A stretch of 64,000 nt of DNA from Rubrivivax sp. (GCA_030681795.1 JAUXRG010000048.1:154473-218472), one strand, 5' to 3'. Counted from the stretch's first letter, positions 16,826 to 28,384 are shown. Translations and numbers: made by a program. Notes: a model not told the origin generated them from the sequence alone.

Positions 16826-18883
16826 TCAGGCGGGCTGCAATTCCTTGCGCAGGGATTGCAGTGCCAACGCCCCCAGGACCCCCCCGAAGCCGATGAGGTC
16901 GGCGACCGCGCCGGGGTAGACCAGCGCGAAGCCGGCCACCAGCAGCATCACGCGCTCCAGCGGCGTGGTCCGTTTCAGGGCCCAGCCCTGGAATCCGGCC
17001 GCCAGCGCGGCGATGCCGACCATCGCGGTCAGCACGACCTGCGCGATGGACCACCAGTCGGCGCTGGCCAACGCCTTGGTCGAGCCCATCAGCAGCAAGC
17101 CCTGGCCGCTGGGGTCGAGCACGAACATGAAGGGCACCAGGAAGGCCGGCACCGTGTACTTCCAGCATTGCAGCGTGGTCTTGTAGGGGTCGCCGCCGGT
17201 GATGGCTGCGGCCGCGAAGGGCGACAGCGCGGTCGGTGGCGAGACCTCGGAGAGCACGGCGTAATAGAAGATGAACATGTGCGCGGCAAAGTCGGGCACG
17301 CCGAGCTTGGTGAGCGCCGGCGCAGCGATCACCGCGCAGATGATGTACGAGGCCGTCACCGGCACGGCCAGGCCGACGATCCAGACCACCAGCGAGGTGA
17401 ATACGGCCGTCATCAGCAACGAGCCGCCGGCCAGGTCGATCACGATGCTGCTGAACTTCAGCCCCAGGCCGGTGAGCGTGACCACGCCGACGATGATGCC
17501 CGCGCCCGCGCAGGTGGCGGCGACGTTGAGCACGCCGATCGAACCCCCTTCCATGGCCTTGACGAAGGGCGACTGGAACAGGTTCCTGGCCAGCGGGCCC
17601 CACCTGCCCTGGAACAGGGCAGACCAAGTGCTTCGCTGGAAGAGGTCGTAGGAAAACAGCGCCGTATCGCGGCGCAGGAAGCTCGTGGCGAAGGACACCA
17701 CCGTGGCCCAGAACACCGACATCACGGGCGAGTAGCCCCACATCATGAAGGCGACGATCGAGACCAACGAGAGGAAGTGGAACCAGTAATTGCGGGTTAG
17801 CTTCCAGACCGAGTCGACCTTCTCGAACGCAACGTGGCCCATGCCGTACTTGCGCGCGTCGATCTCCACCATCAGGAACAGCGCCAGGTAGAACAGCAGC
17901 GTGGGGATGACCGCCATCAACAGCACGTCGAGGTAGGAGATCTTCAGGAATTCGGCGATCAGGAAAGCCGCCGCACCCAGCACCGGCGGCGAGATGATGG
18001 CGCCCAGCCCGCCCGCGGCAAGCAGGCCGCCCGCGGCGTTTTTCTCGTAGCCCACCTTGGCCAGCAAGGGGTAGGCCACGGCACCCAGCGTGACGGTGGT
18101 GGCCACGCCCGAGCCCGAGGGACCGCCGAGCAGAAACGAGGCCAGGACCACGGTGCGGCCGGCGCCGGTGGGCTTGCCGCCCATCGCCGCGAATGAGAAG
18201 TCGATATAGAACTTGCCCGCACCCGAGTGCTGCAGGAAGGCGCCGAAGATGGTGAACAGGATGATCAGAGACGACGAGACGTCCACGGCCACGCCGTAGA
18301 TGCCTTCGAGCGTCATGTACATCACGCCGATCAGGCGGCCCACTTCGTAGCCCTTGTGCGTCCAGGGCGCGGGCAGGTAGGGGCCGAACAGGGCATAGGC
18401 GATGAACGCCGAGGTGATGACCGGCATGATCCAGCCGTTGGTGCGCCGCATGGCTTCGAGCACCAGCACCACCAGGCCCACGCCGAAGACCATGTCCACG
18501 CCGTTGGGCGAGGTGTTGCGGTCGGTGAAGTCGTCGCCACCCTGGATCAGGTATACGACGATGGCGATCGATGCCGCGGCGGCCAGCCAGTCCCACCACA
18601 TGATGCGGTGGCGAAAGCGCTTGGCCACCGGGAACACCAGGAAGCACAGGAAAAGCACGAAAGTCACGTGCAGCGGGCGCAGCGTCTGCGTCGGCACGAT
18701 CGCGTAGGCGGTGTAGAGGTGAAACGCCGACATCACGAACGCGACGGCGACGACGAAGATATTCAGCCAGCCCTTGAGCTTGTTGGCCGCGCCTTCCTCG
18801 GCTTCGATGAACTCTTCGGCCTTGTGCAAGGCCTGGACGCTGACAACGATGTCGGGTGGGTCGGAAGCGCCGGAAGTCTGCAT
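16826..18883 (-). CDS. TRAP transporter permease, fused 4TM/12TM (TAXI-type)
   Basis: A 685-residue fused TRAP membrane component that imports a carboxylate with cation coupling. The small-subunit part is N-terminal (helices about 40-60, 68-95 and 120-175). The DctM-like large domain follows, with the family loops GPSGSGVATTVTLGAVAYPL, GAIISPPVLGAAAFLIAEF and, later, SEVSPPTALSPFAAAAITGG (conserved PPTA...A..GG). A hydrophobic tail finishes at LQSLRKELQPA. It follows the TAXI receptor gene by 79 bp, a gap that holds a strong hairpin. Start ATG at 18883. Confidence 0.93.
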   Translation of the reverse strand: MQTSGASDPPDIVVSVQALHKAEEFIEAEEGAANKLKGWLNIFVVAVAFVMSAFHLYTAYAIVPTQTLRPLHVTFVLFLCFLVFPVAKRFRHRIMWWDWLAAAASIAIVVYLIQGGDDFTDRNTSPNGVDMVFGVGLVVLVLEAMRRTNGWIMPVITSAFIAYALFGPYLPAPWTHKGYEVGRLIGVMYMTLEGIYGVAVDVSSSLIILFTIFGAFLQHSGAGKFYIDFSFAAMGGKPTGAGRTVVLASFLLGGPSGSGVATTVTLGAVAYPLLAKVGYEKNAAGGLLAAGGLGAIISPPVLGAAAFLIAEFLKISYLDVLLMAVIPTLLFYLALFLMVEIDARKYGMGHVAFEKVDSVWKLTRNYWFHFLSLVSIVAFMMWGYSPVMSVFWATVVSFATSFLRRDTALFSYDLFQRSTWSALFQGRWGPLARNLFQSPFVKAMEGGSIGVLNVAATCAGAGIIVGVVTLTGLGLKFSSIVIDLAGGSLLMTAVFTSLVVWIVGLAVPVTASYIICAVIAAPALTKLGVPDFAAHMFIFYYAVLSEVSPPTALSPFAAAAITGGDPYKTTLQCWKYTVPAFLVPFMFVLDPSGQGLLLMGSTKALASADWWSIAQVVLTAMVGIAALAAGFQGWALKRTTPLERVMLLVAGFALVYPGAVADLIGFGGVLGALALQSLRKELQPA

Positions 18884-18923
18884 GCTCGGGAGTCGCCTGG
18901 GTCGGGTGGTGCGGACGAAGAAC

Positions 18924-18948
18924 GCCCCCCAAGAGGGTCTTGGGGGGC
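18924..18948. other. Intergenic 11-bp-stem hairpin between TAXI receptor and TRAP permease genes
   Basis: GCCCCCCAAGA (18924-18934), a GGG loop and TCTTGGGGGGC (18938-18948) make a perfect 11-bp stem. It lies between the stop of the receptor gene and the start of the permease gene, with no T-run. In binding-protein transport operons such hairpins often protect the upstream receptor message or partly terminate, giving more receptor than permease. Here that is inference. Confidence 0.65.
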
Positions 18949-18962
18949 TTCGTGCAGAACGA

Positions 18963-19922
18963 TCAATTGACCTTGATGCCCTTCTCGGCGAAATATTTCA
19001 GCGCGCCCGGGTGGAACGGGATCGGCGTGGCGGAGACCTTCTGGTTCTCGGGCCTGATATTGGCGGACTCCTTGTGCACGGCGATCAGGTCGTCGCGCTT
19101 TTCGAAGATCGTCTTGACGATGTTGTAGGCCGTCTTGTCGTCCATATTCTCGTGGGCGACGAGGATATTCATCACCGTGGCCTGCTTGTTGTCGCTGTCC
19201 ATGCCGCGGTAGGTGGCCATCGGGATCGAGTCTTCGACGTAGAGGTCGCCGTACTTCTTGTTCATCGCCGGCACCACTTCGGCGTGGTCGATCATCTTCA
19301 GCTTGGTGCCCGGGGTGTTGGCCAGGTCGGTGACGCCGGCGGTCGGCAGGCCGCCGACCCAGAAGAAGGCGTCGATCTTGCCGTCCTTGACGGCGTTGAC
19401 CGATTCGGCCACGCCCAGACGCTCGCGCTTCAGGTCCTTGTCCTTGTCCAGGCCGGCGGCTTCGATGACGCGAAAAGCCATCACCTCGGTGGCGCTGCCG
19501 GGTGAGCCGGTGGACACGCGCTTGCCTTTCAGGTCACCGATCTTGGCGATGCCGCGGCCTTCGACGCTGACCACGTGCATGCGGTTCGGGTAGAGCACCA
19601 ACAGCGTCTTCAGTGGCACCTTGTTGCCCTTGAACTTGTCCTCGCCGCGGTACGCGTCCTGGCCGGCATCGGTCATGGAAAAACCGATGTAGGGCTTGCC
19701 GCTGGCGATGAGCTTGAGGTTGTCCACCGAGCCGCCGGTGACCTCGGCCGTGGCCTGCATGCCGGGCACATGCTTGGACAGCACCGCGGCGATGCCGCCG
19801 CCCATCGGGTAGTACACGCCGCCGGTGCCGCCGGTGGCCACCGAGAGGGTCTGCGCCTGTGCGCCCAGCGACAAGGTCAGGGTGGCGAGGAGCAGTGCGA
19901 AACGGGACGGAATGGATTTCAT
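18963..19922 (-). CDS. TAXI-family TRAP periplasmic solute-binding protein
   Basis: A 319-residue receptor of the TRAP-associated extracytoplasmic immunogenic (TAXI) family, delivering solute to the fused permease encoded downstream. It has a signal peptide at residues 1-23 (LSLGAQA-QTL), then LSVATGGTGGVYYPMGGGIA, the family signature, AEVTGGSVDNLKLIASGK, and KGKRVSTGSPGSATEVMAFR. Start ATG at 19922 with GAGG 6 bases upstream. The leader contains six imperfect 12-bp tandem repeats (19941-20012). The ligand is unknown; glutamate and aromatic acids have been suggested for family members. Confidence 0.93.
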   Translation of the reverse strand: MKSIPSRFALLLATLTLSLGAQAQTLSVATGGTGGVYYPMGGGIAAVLSKHVPGMQATAEVTGGSVDNLKLIASGKPYIGFSMTDAGQDAYRGEDKFKGNKVPLKTLLVLYPNRMHVVSVEGRGIAKIGDLKGKRVSTGSPGSATEVMAFRVIEAAGLDKDKDLKRERLGVAESVNAVKDGKIDAFFWVGGLPTAGVTDLANTPGTKLKMIDHAEVVPAMNKKYGDLYVEDSIPMATYRGMDSDNKQATVMNILVAHENMDDKTAYNIVKTIFEKRDDLIAVHKESANIRPENQKVSATPIPFHPGALKYFAEKGIKVN

Positions 19923-19940
19923 GGGAGCCTCACGAGTGCA

Positions 19941-20012
19941 GGAGAAAGCGCAAGAGAAATCGCAAGAGGGAACGCAGGAAGGAACGCGGGAAGGAACGAA
20001 GAAGGAGTCAAG
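19941..20012. repeat. Six imperfect 12-bp tandem repeats in the TAXI gene leader
   Basis: Units read on the plus strand are ggagaaagcgca, agagaaatcgca, agagggaacgca, ggaaggaacgcg, ggaaggaacgaa and gaaggagtcaag, in exact 12-base register. They lie 19 bases upstream of the TAXI receptor start codon, so its mRNA would have a pyrimidine-rich leader. A shorter array with the same period and similar words stands before adk (46530-46565). Confidence 0.7.
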
Positions 20013-20123
20013 CGTCGGTGCCGGTTTGGATCGGGCGCTGTGCCGCTGGATGGTGCCATTTCTTGACCTCGCCACAGGTAATGACTTTCCACAATGAAGG
20101 GCTGACCGCGGCAGCGCAAGAGG

Positions 20124-20942
20124 CTAGGCCGGGCCATAGTGACTGTGCGCTGCGCGACGGAAGTTCATCGCATAGATGTAGCGGTTCTCGGCGTGCACGG
20201 TGCAGGTGGCCTGCAGCAGTTCACCGTTGGCGGCGAGGTAACGGCGCCGCAACACCAATGCGGGGCTGTCTGCCGGGGCCGCCAGGATCTGGGCCATGCG
20301 GGCCGGCACGCGGCCGGCCCAGATGCTGACTTCCACCTCGGCGATGTGCACGCCGAACATCGCTTCGATCTGTTCGTGCACGGGCGTGCTGTCGAAGCGC
20401 TTGGACTTCATCACGCGGGCAAAGCGCGGCTGGATGTAGATATCGACCCAACACAGCGGCACGGCCGTCTTGTCCAGGGTGCGCAAGGCGCTGATGCGCA
20501 ACCACGCCGAGCCCACGGCACAGCCCAGGCTCTGGGCGAGCTCGGCGTCGGCCACCACCTGCTCATGGTCGAGATGGCGGCGCTTGACGTTGGGCGGATA
20601 GTTGAACCACTGGTCGAAGTTCGACACCGCGTGAGCGAAGACCTGGCGCCGGCCGTTGCTGATGACGGTGGAGCCACTGCCTGCGCGGCGCACGATCAAC
20701 CCGCCCTGGGACAGCACGCGCAGGGCTTCACGCACGGTGTGGCGGCCGACATCGAGTTGCGCGCTGAATTCGGCCTCGGTCGGCAACAGGCTGCCGACCG
20801 GGAAGGTGCCGGCAGCGATGTCACGCTCGATCTGCTCGGCAATGCGCTTGTAGAGCGCGCCACCGAGGCGCCGGCCCAGGGGCCGCGCCGCGCCGGCGGG
20901 AGCCTCGGCCACCGCTTTGGCCGTGCGCGGTGCGGCGCTCAT
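20124..20942 (-). CDS. GntR-family transcriptional regulator (HutC/UTRA type)
   Basis: A 272-residue regulator. The N-terminal winged helix-turn-helix (about residues 28-100) reads YKRIAEQIERDIAAG, then LLPTEAEFSAQLDVGRHTVR and EALRVLSQGGLIVRRAGSGS, the canonical GntR recognition region. The UTRA ligand domain (about 110-265) ends with LVLRRRYLAANGELLQ and ENRYIYAMNFRR. It is transcribed after the hydroxyacyl-CoA dehydrogenase-like gene, 70 bp apart. It is the obvious candidate to control the divergent catabolic promoter at 21940-22095. The effector is probably the substrate or a product of that pathway. Confidence 0.9.
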   Translation of the reverse strand: MSAAPRTAKAVAEAPAGAARPLGRRLGGALYKRIAEQIERDIAAGTFPVGSLLPTEAEFSAQLDVGRHTVREALRVLSQGGLIVRRAGSGSTVISNGRRQVFAHAVSNFDQWFNYPPNVKRRHLDHEQVVADAELAQSLGCAVGSAWLRISALRTLDKTAVPLCWVDIYIQPRFARVMKSKRFDSTPVHEQIEAMFGVHIAEVEVSIWAGRVPARMAQILAAPADSPALVLRRRYLAANGELLQATCTVHAENRYIYAMNFRRAAHSHYGPA

Positions 20943-21012
20943 TGGGGCACCCTACGGCCTTCGGCCGATCCCGCCAAGCGGGAGCATGAGCCCTTGGGGC
21001 GGCCCGGCGTGC
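20943..21012. repeat. REP-like element between regulator and dehydrogenase genes
   Basis: The 70-bp gap contains small palindromes (ggccttcggcc, cccgccaagcggg) and ends with cccttggggcggcccggcg. This is the same ending as the element at 12138-12156, with one base different. No promoter is evident. Confidence 0.55.
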
Positions 21013-21939
21013 TCATTCGAGCAGCCGCAGCGCCGCAGCGAGGCGCCCGTCGTAAGCGGCGCGCACGGCCTGCGCGGACTGCGGTGTCCAGGCCAGGAAG
21101 CCTTCACCGGTCTTCATCCCGAGCTTGCCCTCTTCGAGCAGCCGCTCCAGGCAAGCCGGCAGCACGCGGGCGTTCGACAATGAAGGGTAGATCTCGCGCG
21201 CCGCCTGCGCCACCGAGTCCCAGCCCGAGATTTCCTTCTGCAACACCGGGCCGATGGCCGCGTAGCGAAAACCGAAGCTGTAGCGCACGGCCAGGTCGAT
21301 GTCCTCGGGTGAGGCGATGCCGCTGTCGATGAGCGAGAGCACTTCGCGCATCAGTGCATGCTGGATGCGGTTGGCCAGGAAGCCCGGAATGTCGCGCCTG
21401 ACGAGCACCGGCTTCTTGCCGGCGGCGCTGAACATCGCGCACACCGTGTGCGCGAGCGGCACGTCGGAGTCGGCGCCCAGCACCACCTCGACGAGCGGCA
21501 CGCGGTGCGCCGGCATGAAGTAGTGCGTGCCGAACATGCGTGAACGAGTGGCCAGCCCCTGGGCGATGCGCGAGATCGGGAAGCCCGAGCTGTTGCTCCC
21601 GATCGGCACGCCCGCGGGCACTCGGCCATCCAGCCAGGCGAAGAGCTGCTGCTTGACGGCCAGATCTTCTTTCACGGTCTCGATGACCAGCGACAGGTCG
21701 CCCCAATCGGCGAAGGCGTCCAGCGTCTGCACCGACAAGGACGCCGGCGCGGCATCCGCCCTCGGCGCCGCCCCCAGGCTGGCGAGCAGCGCCCGGGTCT
21801 CGCGCAGCGCCGCTTCGCATCGCGCAGCCTCGCGGACCAGCAACACCACGTCGCAAGCGTGGGCGGCCAGCCCTGCGGCGATGCCGCACCCCATCACGCC
21901 GCCGCCGACGATCAGGACCTTTGGGTTCTGTTTGTCCAT
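21013..21939 (-). CDS. 3-hydroxyacyl-CoA dehydrogenase-family NAD oxidoreductase
   Basis: A 308-residue single-unit dehydrogenase of the 3-hydroxyacyl-CoA/L-gulonate dehydrogenase family. The Rossmann motif is VLIVGGGVMGCGIAAGLA (residues 8-25) and the catalytic region reads GTHYFMPAHRVPLVEVV. The C-terminal domain has IPGFLANRIQHALMREVLSL and KTGEGFLAW. It probably oxidises a hydroxy-acid or hydroxyacyl-CoA in the pathway encoded divergently. Start ATG at 21939 is preceded by an AT-rich box and no clear Shine-Dalgarno. The next gene downstream on the same strand is the GntR regulator. Confidence 0.88.
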   Translation of the reverse strand: MDKQNPKVLIVGGGVMGCGIAAGLAAHACDVVLLVREAARCEAALRETRALLASLGAAPRADAAPASLSVQTLDAFADWGDLSLVIETVKEDLAVKQQLFAWLDGRVPAGVPIGSNSSGFPISRIAQGLATRSRMFGTHYFMPAHRVPLVEVVLGADSDVPLAHTVCAMFSAAGKKPVLVRRDIPGFLANRIQHALMREVLSLIDSGIASPEDIDLAVRYSFGFRYAAIGPVLQKEISGWDSVAQAAREIYPSLSNARVLPACLERLLEEGKLGMKTGEGFLAWTPQSAQAVRAAYDGRLAAALRLLE

Positions 21940-22024
21940 ATATTTAGACCCGTCGCCCGGAGGATGTCGGAACGCTGGGGCGACGCGGCGCCTTGGCAGC
22001 TTCTGGCATGGCCCCGGCTCGCAC

Positions 22025-22079
22025 TTGACAAGCCCCTCGGCGGGCGACCTAATATCCGTATATTTGAAACGCTTGTCAA
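22025..22079 (+). promoter_or_regulatory. Promoter with a perfect 9-bp inverted repeat (candidate operator)
   Basis: TTGACAAGC (22025-22033) and GCTTGTCAA (22071-22079) are exact reverse complements 37 bases apart. The first arm contains a consensus -35 TTGACA (22025-22030). TAATAT (22050-22055) follows 19 bases later as a -10. The second arm lies 16 bases before the GTG start of the enolase-superfamily gene. In addition, tatattt(a/g)(g/a)ac occurs at 21939-21949, over the divergent start codon, and at 22059-22070. This layout fits a repressor such as the nearby GntR protein covering the promoter. Confidence 0.55.
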
Positions 22080-22095
22080 CTCGCAGGAACTCCCA

Positions 22096-23241
22096 GTGCC
22101 GAAAATTGCCTCCATCAGCGTCGCCGTCGCCCGTGTGCCCCTGGACCGGCCGACTTCCTTCTCCACGCGCACGGTGACGGAGCGTCACTTCTGCATCGTC
22201 AAGGTGCGCAGCACCGACGGCGTGGAAGGCATCGGCTTTTGCTACGTCGGCAGCAAGGGCGGCGATATCGCCAAGGTGGCGGTCGAGCAATTGCTGGCGC
22301 CGGTGCTGATCGGCCAGGACAGCCACCGCAGCGAAGGGCTGTGGAACGAGATGTACCAGGAAGCCTTGCTCCAAGGCCGCTCCGGCGCGGTGATGCGCGG
22401 CATCTCGATCCTGGACACCGCGCTGTGGGACCTCAACGCGCGCAGCGCCGGCCTGCCGCTGCACGACTACCTGGGGTGCCTGAACCGCGAGAAGGTGATG
22501 GCCTACTGCAGCGGCGGCTACTACCTCGATGGCAAGACGCCCGCCGACCTCGGCCGCGAACTGGCGGGTTATGTCGAGCTGGGCTTCACCGCGGTGAAGA
22601 TGAAAACCGGCCGCCTCTCGCCCGCCGAGGAAGAGAAGCGCGTCGCCGCCGCGCGCGCGGCCATCGGCCCCGATGTGCTGCTGATGCTCGACGTCAACAA
22701 CGGTTGGGCCGACCTGCCCACGGCGCTCGAATACGTGCGCCGCTTCGAAGCCTACAACCCGTACTTTCTGGAGGAGCCCTTCCTGCCCGACGCGATCGAC
22801 CTGCACGCACGCCTGGCGCAGCTCACCTCGATCACGCTCGCCACCGGCGAGATCGAAGTCGGCCGTTGGCGCTTTCGTGAGCTGGTCGAGGCGGGCGGCG
22901 CCGAAATCTTGCAGGCCGACGCCGCGGTCTGCGGTGGCATCTCGGAGTGGCGTCGCATCGCCGCGCATGCCGGCAGCTGCGGCGTGACGGTCAGCCCGCA
23001 TTGGTTCCACGACCTGCACGCGCCCCTGGTGGCGGCCACGCCGAATGCGCGTTACGTCGAGTACTTCCTCGATGACCAGGTGCTGAACTTCCGCCGCCTG
23101 ATCGACCGCCAGCTCGAGCACGAGGGCGGCTGGCTGATGCTGCACCAGACGCCGGGCCTGGGCTTCGGCTTCGACGAAGCGGCGGTCGCGCGCTACGCCG
23201 GCGGCGCTTCGGCCTGGACCGTCATTTCGCAAGGGCGCTGA
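22096..23241 (+). CDS. Mandelate racemase/muconate lactonizing enzyme-family dehydratase or racemase
   Basis: A 381-residue enolase-superfamily enzyme acting on a carboxylate by proton abstraction. Catalytic elements are the KxK pair K168/K170 (AVKMKTGR) and metal ligands D199 (LMLDVNNGW), E226 (FLEEPF) and E252 (ATGEIEVG). H302 lies in SPHWFHDLHAPL. This is the mandelate-racemase-type Lys/His set, so sugar-acid dehydration or racemisation is likely; the exact substrate is unknown. The start is GTG at 22096 with AGGA 7 bases upstream; the open frame extends further back but crosses the promoter. The stop is followed one base later by the TTG start of the next gene. Confidence 0.92.
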   Translation: MPKIASISVAVARVPLDRPTSFSTRTVTERHFCIVKVRSTDGVEGIGFCYVGSKGGDIAKVAVEQLLAPVLIGQDSHRSEGLWNEMYQEALLQGRSGAVMRGISILDTALWDLNARSAGLPLHDYLGCLNREKVMAYCSGGYYLDGKTPADLGRELAGYVELGFTAVKMKTGRLSPAEEEKRVAAARAAIGPDVLLMLDVNNGWADLPTALEYVRRFEAYNPYFLEEPFLPDAIDLHARLAQLTSITLATGEIEVGRWRFRELVEAGGAEILQADAAVCGGISEWRRIAAHAGSCGVTVSPHWFHDLHAPLVAATPNARYVEYFLDDQVLNFRRLIDRQLEHEGGWLMLHQTPGLGFGFDEAAVARYAGGASAWTVISQGR

Positions 23242-23242
23242 A

Positions 23243-24304
23243 TTGAGTGACGCCCCGCCGACACCGGTGCACGCCGAGCATTTGCGCGAGTTCGTCGCGC
23301 GCGCATTCGTCGCCGTCGGCATGCCCGCCGGCGACGCCGGGATCGTGGCGCAGCTGATGACCGAGGCCGAGCTGCAAGGCTCCGACGGCCATGGCGTCAT
23401 CCGCCTTGCGCCCTACATCAGGCGCATCAAGGCCGGTGGCATCAATCTTCGGCCCGAGATCCGCGTCATCGAAGAACGCCCGGCCACGGCCCTGATCGAT
23501 GGCGACAACGCGATGGGCCACCTGGTGATGTCCAGGGCAGCGCAGCTGGCGAGCGCGAAAGCTCGCCAATGCGGCATCGCCTGGGTGGGGGCGCGCTTGA
23601 GCAACCATGCCGGCCCGGCGTCCTTGTACGCACGCATGGCCTTGCCGCACGACATGATCGGCCTGTACTTTGCGGTGGGCAACGCCAACCACCTGCCGCC
23701 CTGGGGCGGGCTGGAGATGCTGCTGTCGACCAACCCGATCGCGGTGGCGATACCGGCCTTCGAGGAAGTACCGGTGGTGCTCGACATGGCCACCACGGTG
23801 GCCGCCTACGGCAAGGTCAAGGCCAAGGTGCAGCGCGGCGAAATGATGCCCGAGGGCTGGATGATCGACCGCCAGGGCGAGCCGCTGCTCGACCCGAAGC
23901 GCGCCGACGAGGGCTTTCTGCTGCCCATCGGCGGCCACAAGGGCTATGGCCTGGCGCTGGTCTTCGGCCTGCTTGCCGGCACGCTCAATGGCGCCGCCAT
24001 GGGCCGCGAGGTCATCGACTTCAACAAGGACTTCAAATCCGCCACCAACACCGGGCAGGCGATCGCGATGATCGACCTGGCGGCCTTCGGCGACGCGGCG
24101 GCATTCAAGCAGCGCGTCGACACCGTGGTGCGCGACCTGCGCGCCAGCGAACGCATGCCGCAGGTCGATCGCATCTGGTTGCCCGGCGAACAAAGCCAGG
24201 CCCGGCGCATCGCGTACGGCCGCGACGGCATTCCGATCGGCGCCGCGTTGCGCAAGGTGCTCGACGGCGTGGCGGCCGACCTCGGCATCGCCGCGCTGGC
24301 CTGA
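23243..24304 (+). CDS. Malate/L-lactate dehydrogenase-2 family oxidoreductase
   Basis: A 353-residue NAD(P)-dependent dehydrogenase of the Ldh2/MDH2/ureidoglycolate dehydrogenase fold. Typical segments are AELQGSDGHGVIRL at about 48-61, the catalytic histidine H122 in LSNHAGPASLYARMA, FAVGNANHLPPWGG, LSTNPIAVAIP and GHKGYGLALVFGLLAG. The start is TTG at 23243, one base after the previous stop and without room for a separate promoter, so it is translationally coupled. It presumably oxidises a 2-hydroxy acid formed or consumed by the neighbouring enolase-superfamily enzyme. Confidence 0.92.
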   Translation: MSDAPPTPVHAEHLREFVARAFVAVGMPAGDAGIVAQLMTEAELQGSDGHGVIRLAPYIRRIKAGGINLRPEIRVIEERPATALIDGDNAMGHLVMSRAAQLASAKARQCGIAWVGARLSNHAGPASLYARMALPHDMIGLYFAVGNANHLPPWGGLEMLLSTNPIAVAIPAFEEVPVVLDMATTVAAYGKVKAKVQRGEMMPEGWMIDRQGEPLLDPKRADEGFLLPIGGHKGYGLALVFGLLAGTLNGAAMGREVIDFNKDFKSATNTGQAIAMIDLAAFGDAAAFKQRVDTVVRDLRASERMPQVDRIWLPGEQSQARRIAYGRDGIPIGAALRKVLDGVAADLGIAALA

Positions 24305-24334
24305 GATTCAGCCGCCCACTTCAAAGGAATTTCC

Positions 24335-27383
<3,049 letters not shown>

Positions 27384-27391
27384 GTGCTCTG

Positions 27392-28291
27392 ATGCCCACG
27401 CTGACCCTGTTCACCCCTGCCGGCGTCGTGCCGGCTGCGGCGCCCTTGCGCCTGGCCCTGCGGCGCTTGCGCGCGCTGGGCTTCGACGCCGAACTGGACG
27501 ACAGCGCCCTGGCGCGCCACCAGCGCTTCGGCGGCGACGACGAGACACGGTTGGCCGCCTTGCACCGGGTGGCGGCACAGGCGCCGTCCATTGCCATGGC
27601 CACGCGGGGCGGCTACGGCATGACACGGCTGCTGGAGCGCATCGACTGGGGTCTGCTCGCACGCAGTGTGGATGCCGGCACCCGCTGGGTCGGCCACAGC
27701 GACTTCACCACGCTGCAGATGGGCCTGCTGGCGCACACCGGTGCGCGCAGCTGGGCCGGGCCGATGGGCATCGCCGACTTCGGCCGCGCGGACGATGCGG
27801 GCGGAGTCGATGAGGTCACGCGCGACTGCTTCCTCGAAGCCATGGGGGGCGAGCTCGAAGCCGTGGGCTTTCGCACCGAGCCCGGCTTCGACGGCCTGGA
27901 CGTGAAGGGCGTGCTCTGGGGCGGCAACCTGGCGATGCTGCTGTCGCTGCTGGGCACCCCACACTGGCCCGTGGTGAGGGGCGGCATCCTGTTCCTGGAG
28001 GATGTCAACGAACACCCTTACCGCATCGAGCGCGGCCTGCTGCAGCTGCACCAGGCCGGTGTGCTGGCGCGCTGCAAGGCGGTGGTGCTGGGGGCCTTCA
28101 GCGAATGGAAGCCTTCGCCGCTGGACCGTGGTTACTCCTTAAAGGCGGCCGTGGCGCGGCTGCGCGCCGAGACGAAGATACCGGTGCTCACCGGGTTGCC
28201 CTTCGGCCATGTCCAGCCCAAGGTGACGCTGCCTGTGGGTGCGCGCGCGCAGCTCGTGGTGCAGGGCAGGGACGTGCTCATCGGCTGGTAG
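27392..28291 (+). CDS. LD-carboxypeptidase (peptidase family S66, LdcA-like)
   Basis: A 299-residue cytoplasmic serine peptidase that removes the terminal D-Ala from murein tetrapeptides during cell-wall recycling. The family elements are GGYGMTRLLERID (residues 70-82), the nucleophile serine in WVGHSDFTTLQ (about 104), GVLWGGNLAMLLSLLGT, the glutamate region FLEDVNEHPYRIER and the C-terminal catalytic histidine in GLPFGHVQPKVTLPVG. Start ATG at 27392, 8 bp after tadA. A hairpin with a T-run follows it, before the peptide ABC importer genes, which may take up the same class of substrate. Confidence 0.92.
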   Translation: MPTLTLFTPAGVVPAAAPLRLALRRLRALGFDAELDDSALARHQRFGGDDETRLAALHRVAAQAPSIAMATRGGYGMTRLLERIDWGLLARSVDAGTRWVGHSDFTTLQMGLLAHTGARSWAGPMGIADFGRADDAGGVDEVTRDCFLEAMGGELEAVGFRTEPGFDGLDVKGVLWGGNLAMLLSLLGTPHWPVVRGGILFLEDVNEHPYRIERGLLQLHQAGVLARCKAVVLGAFSEWKPSPLDRGYSLKAAVARLRAETKIPVLTGLPFGHVQPKVTLPVGARAQLVVQGRDVLIGW

Positions 28292-28319
28292 GTCAGACCA
28301 CGCCCTAGAATTCCCCCAT

Positions 28320-28373
28320 CGCCTTCGGGTTGGCCCGGCCACGAGCTGCGGGTAGCCGAAGGCGCGAGTTTTT
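28320..28373 (+). terminator. Hairpin plus T5 between ldcA-like and ABC importer genes
   Basis: CGCCTTCGG (28320-28328) pairs exactly with CCGAAGGCG (28356-28364) across a 27-base loop. TTTTT follows at 28369-28373, 11 bases before the next start codon. It could be a terminator or a leader attenuator for the importer operon. The loop is long for a simple terminator. Confidence 0.45.
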
Positions 28374-28384
28374 CCGGAGCCCAC

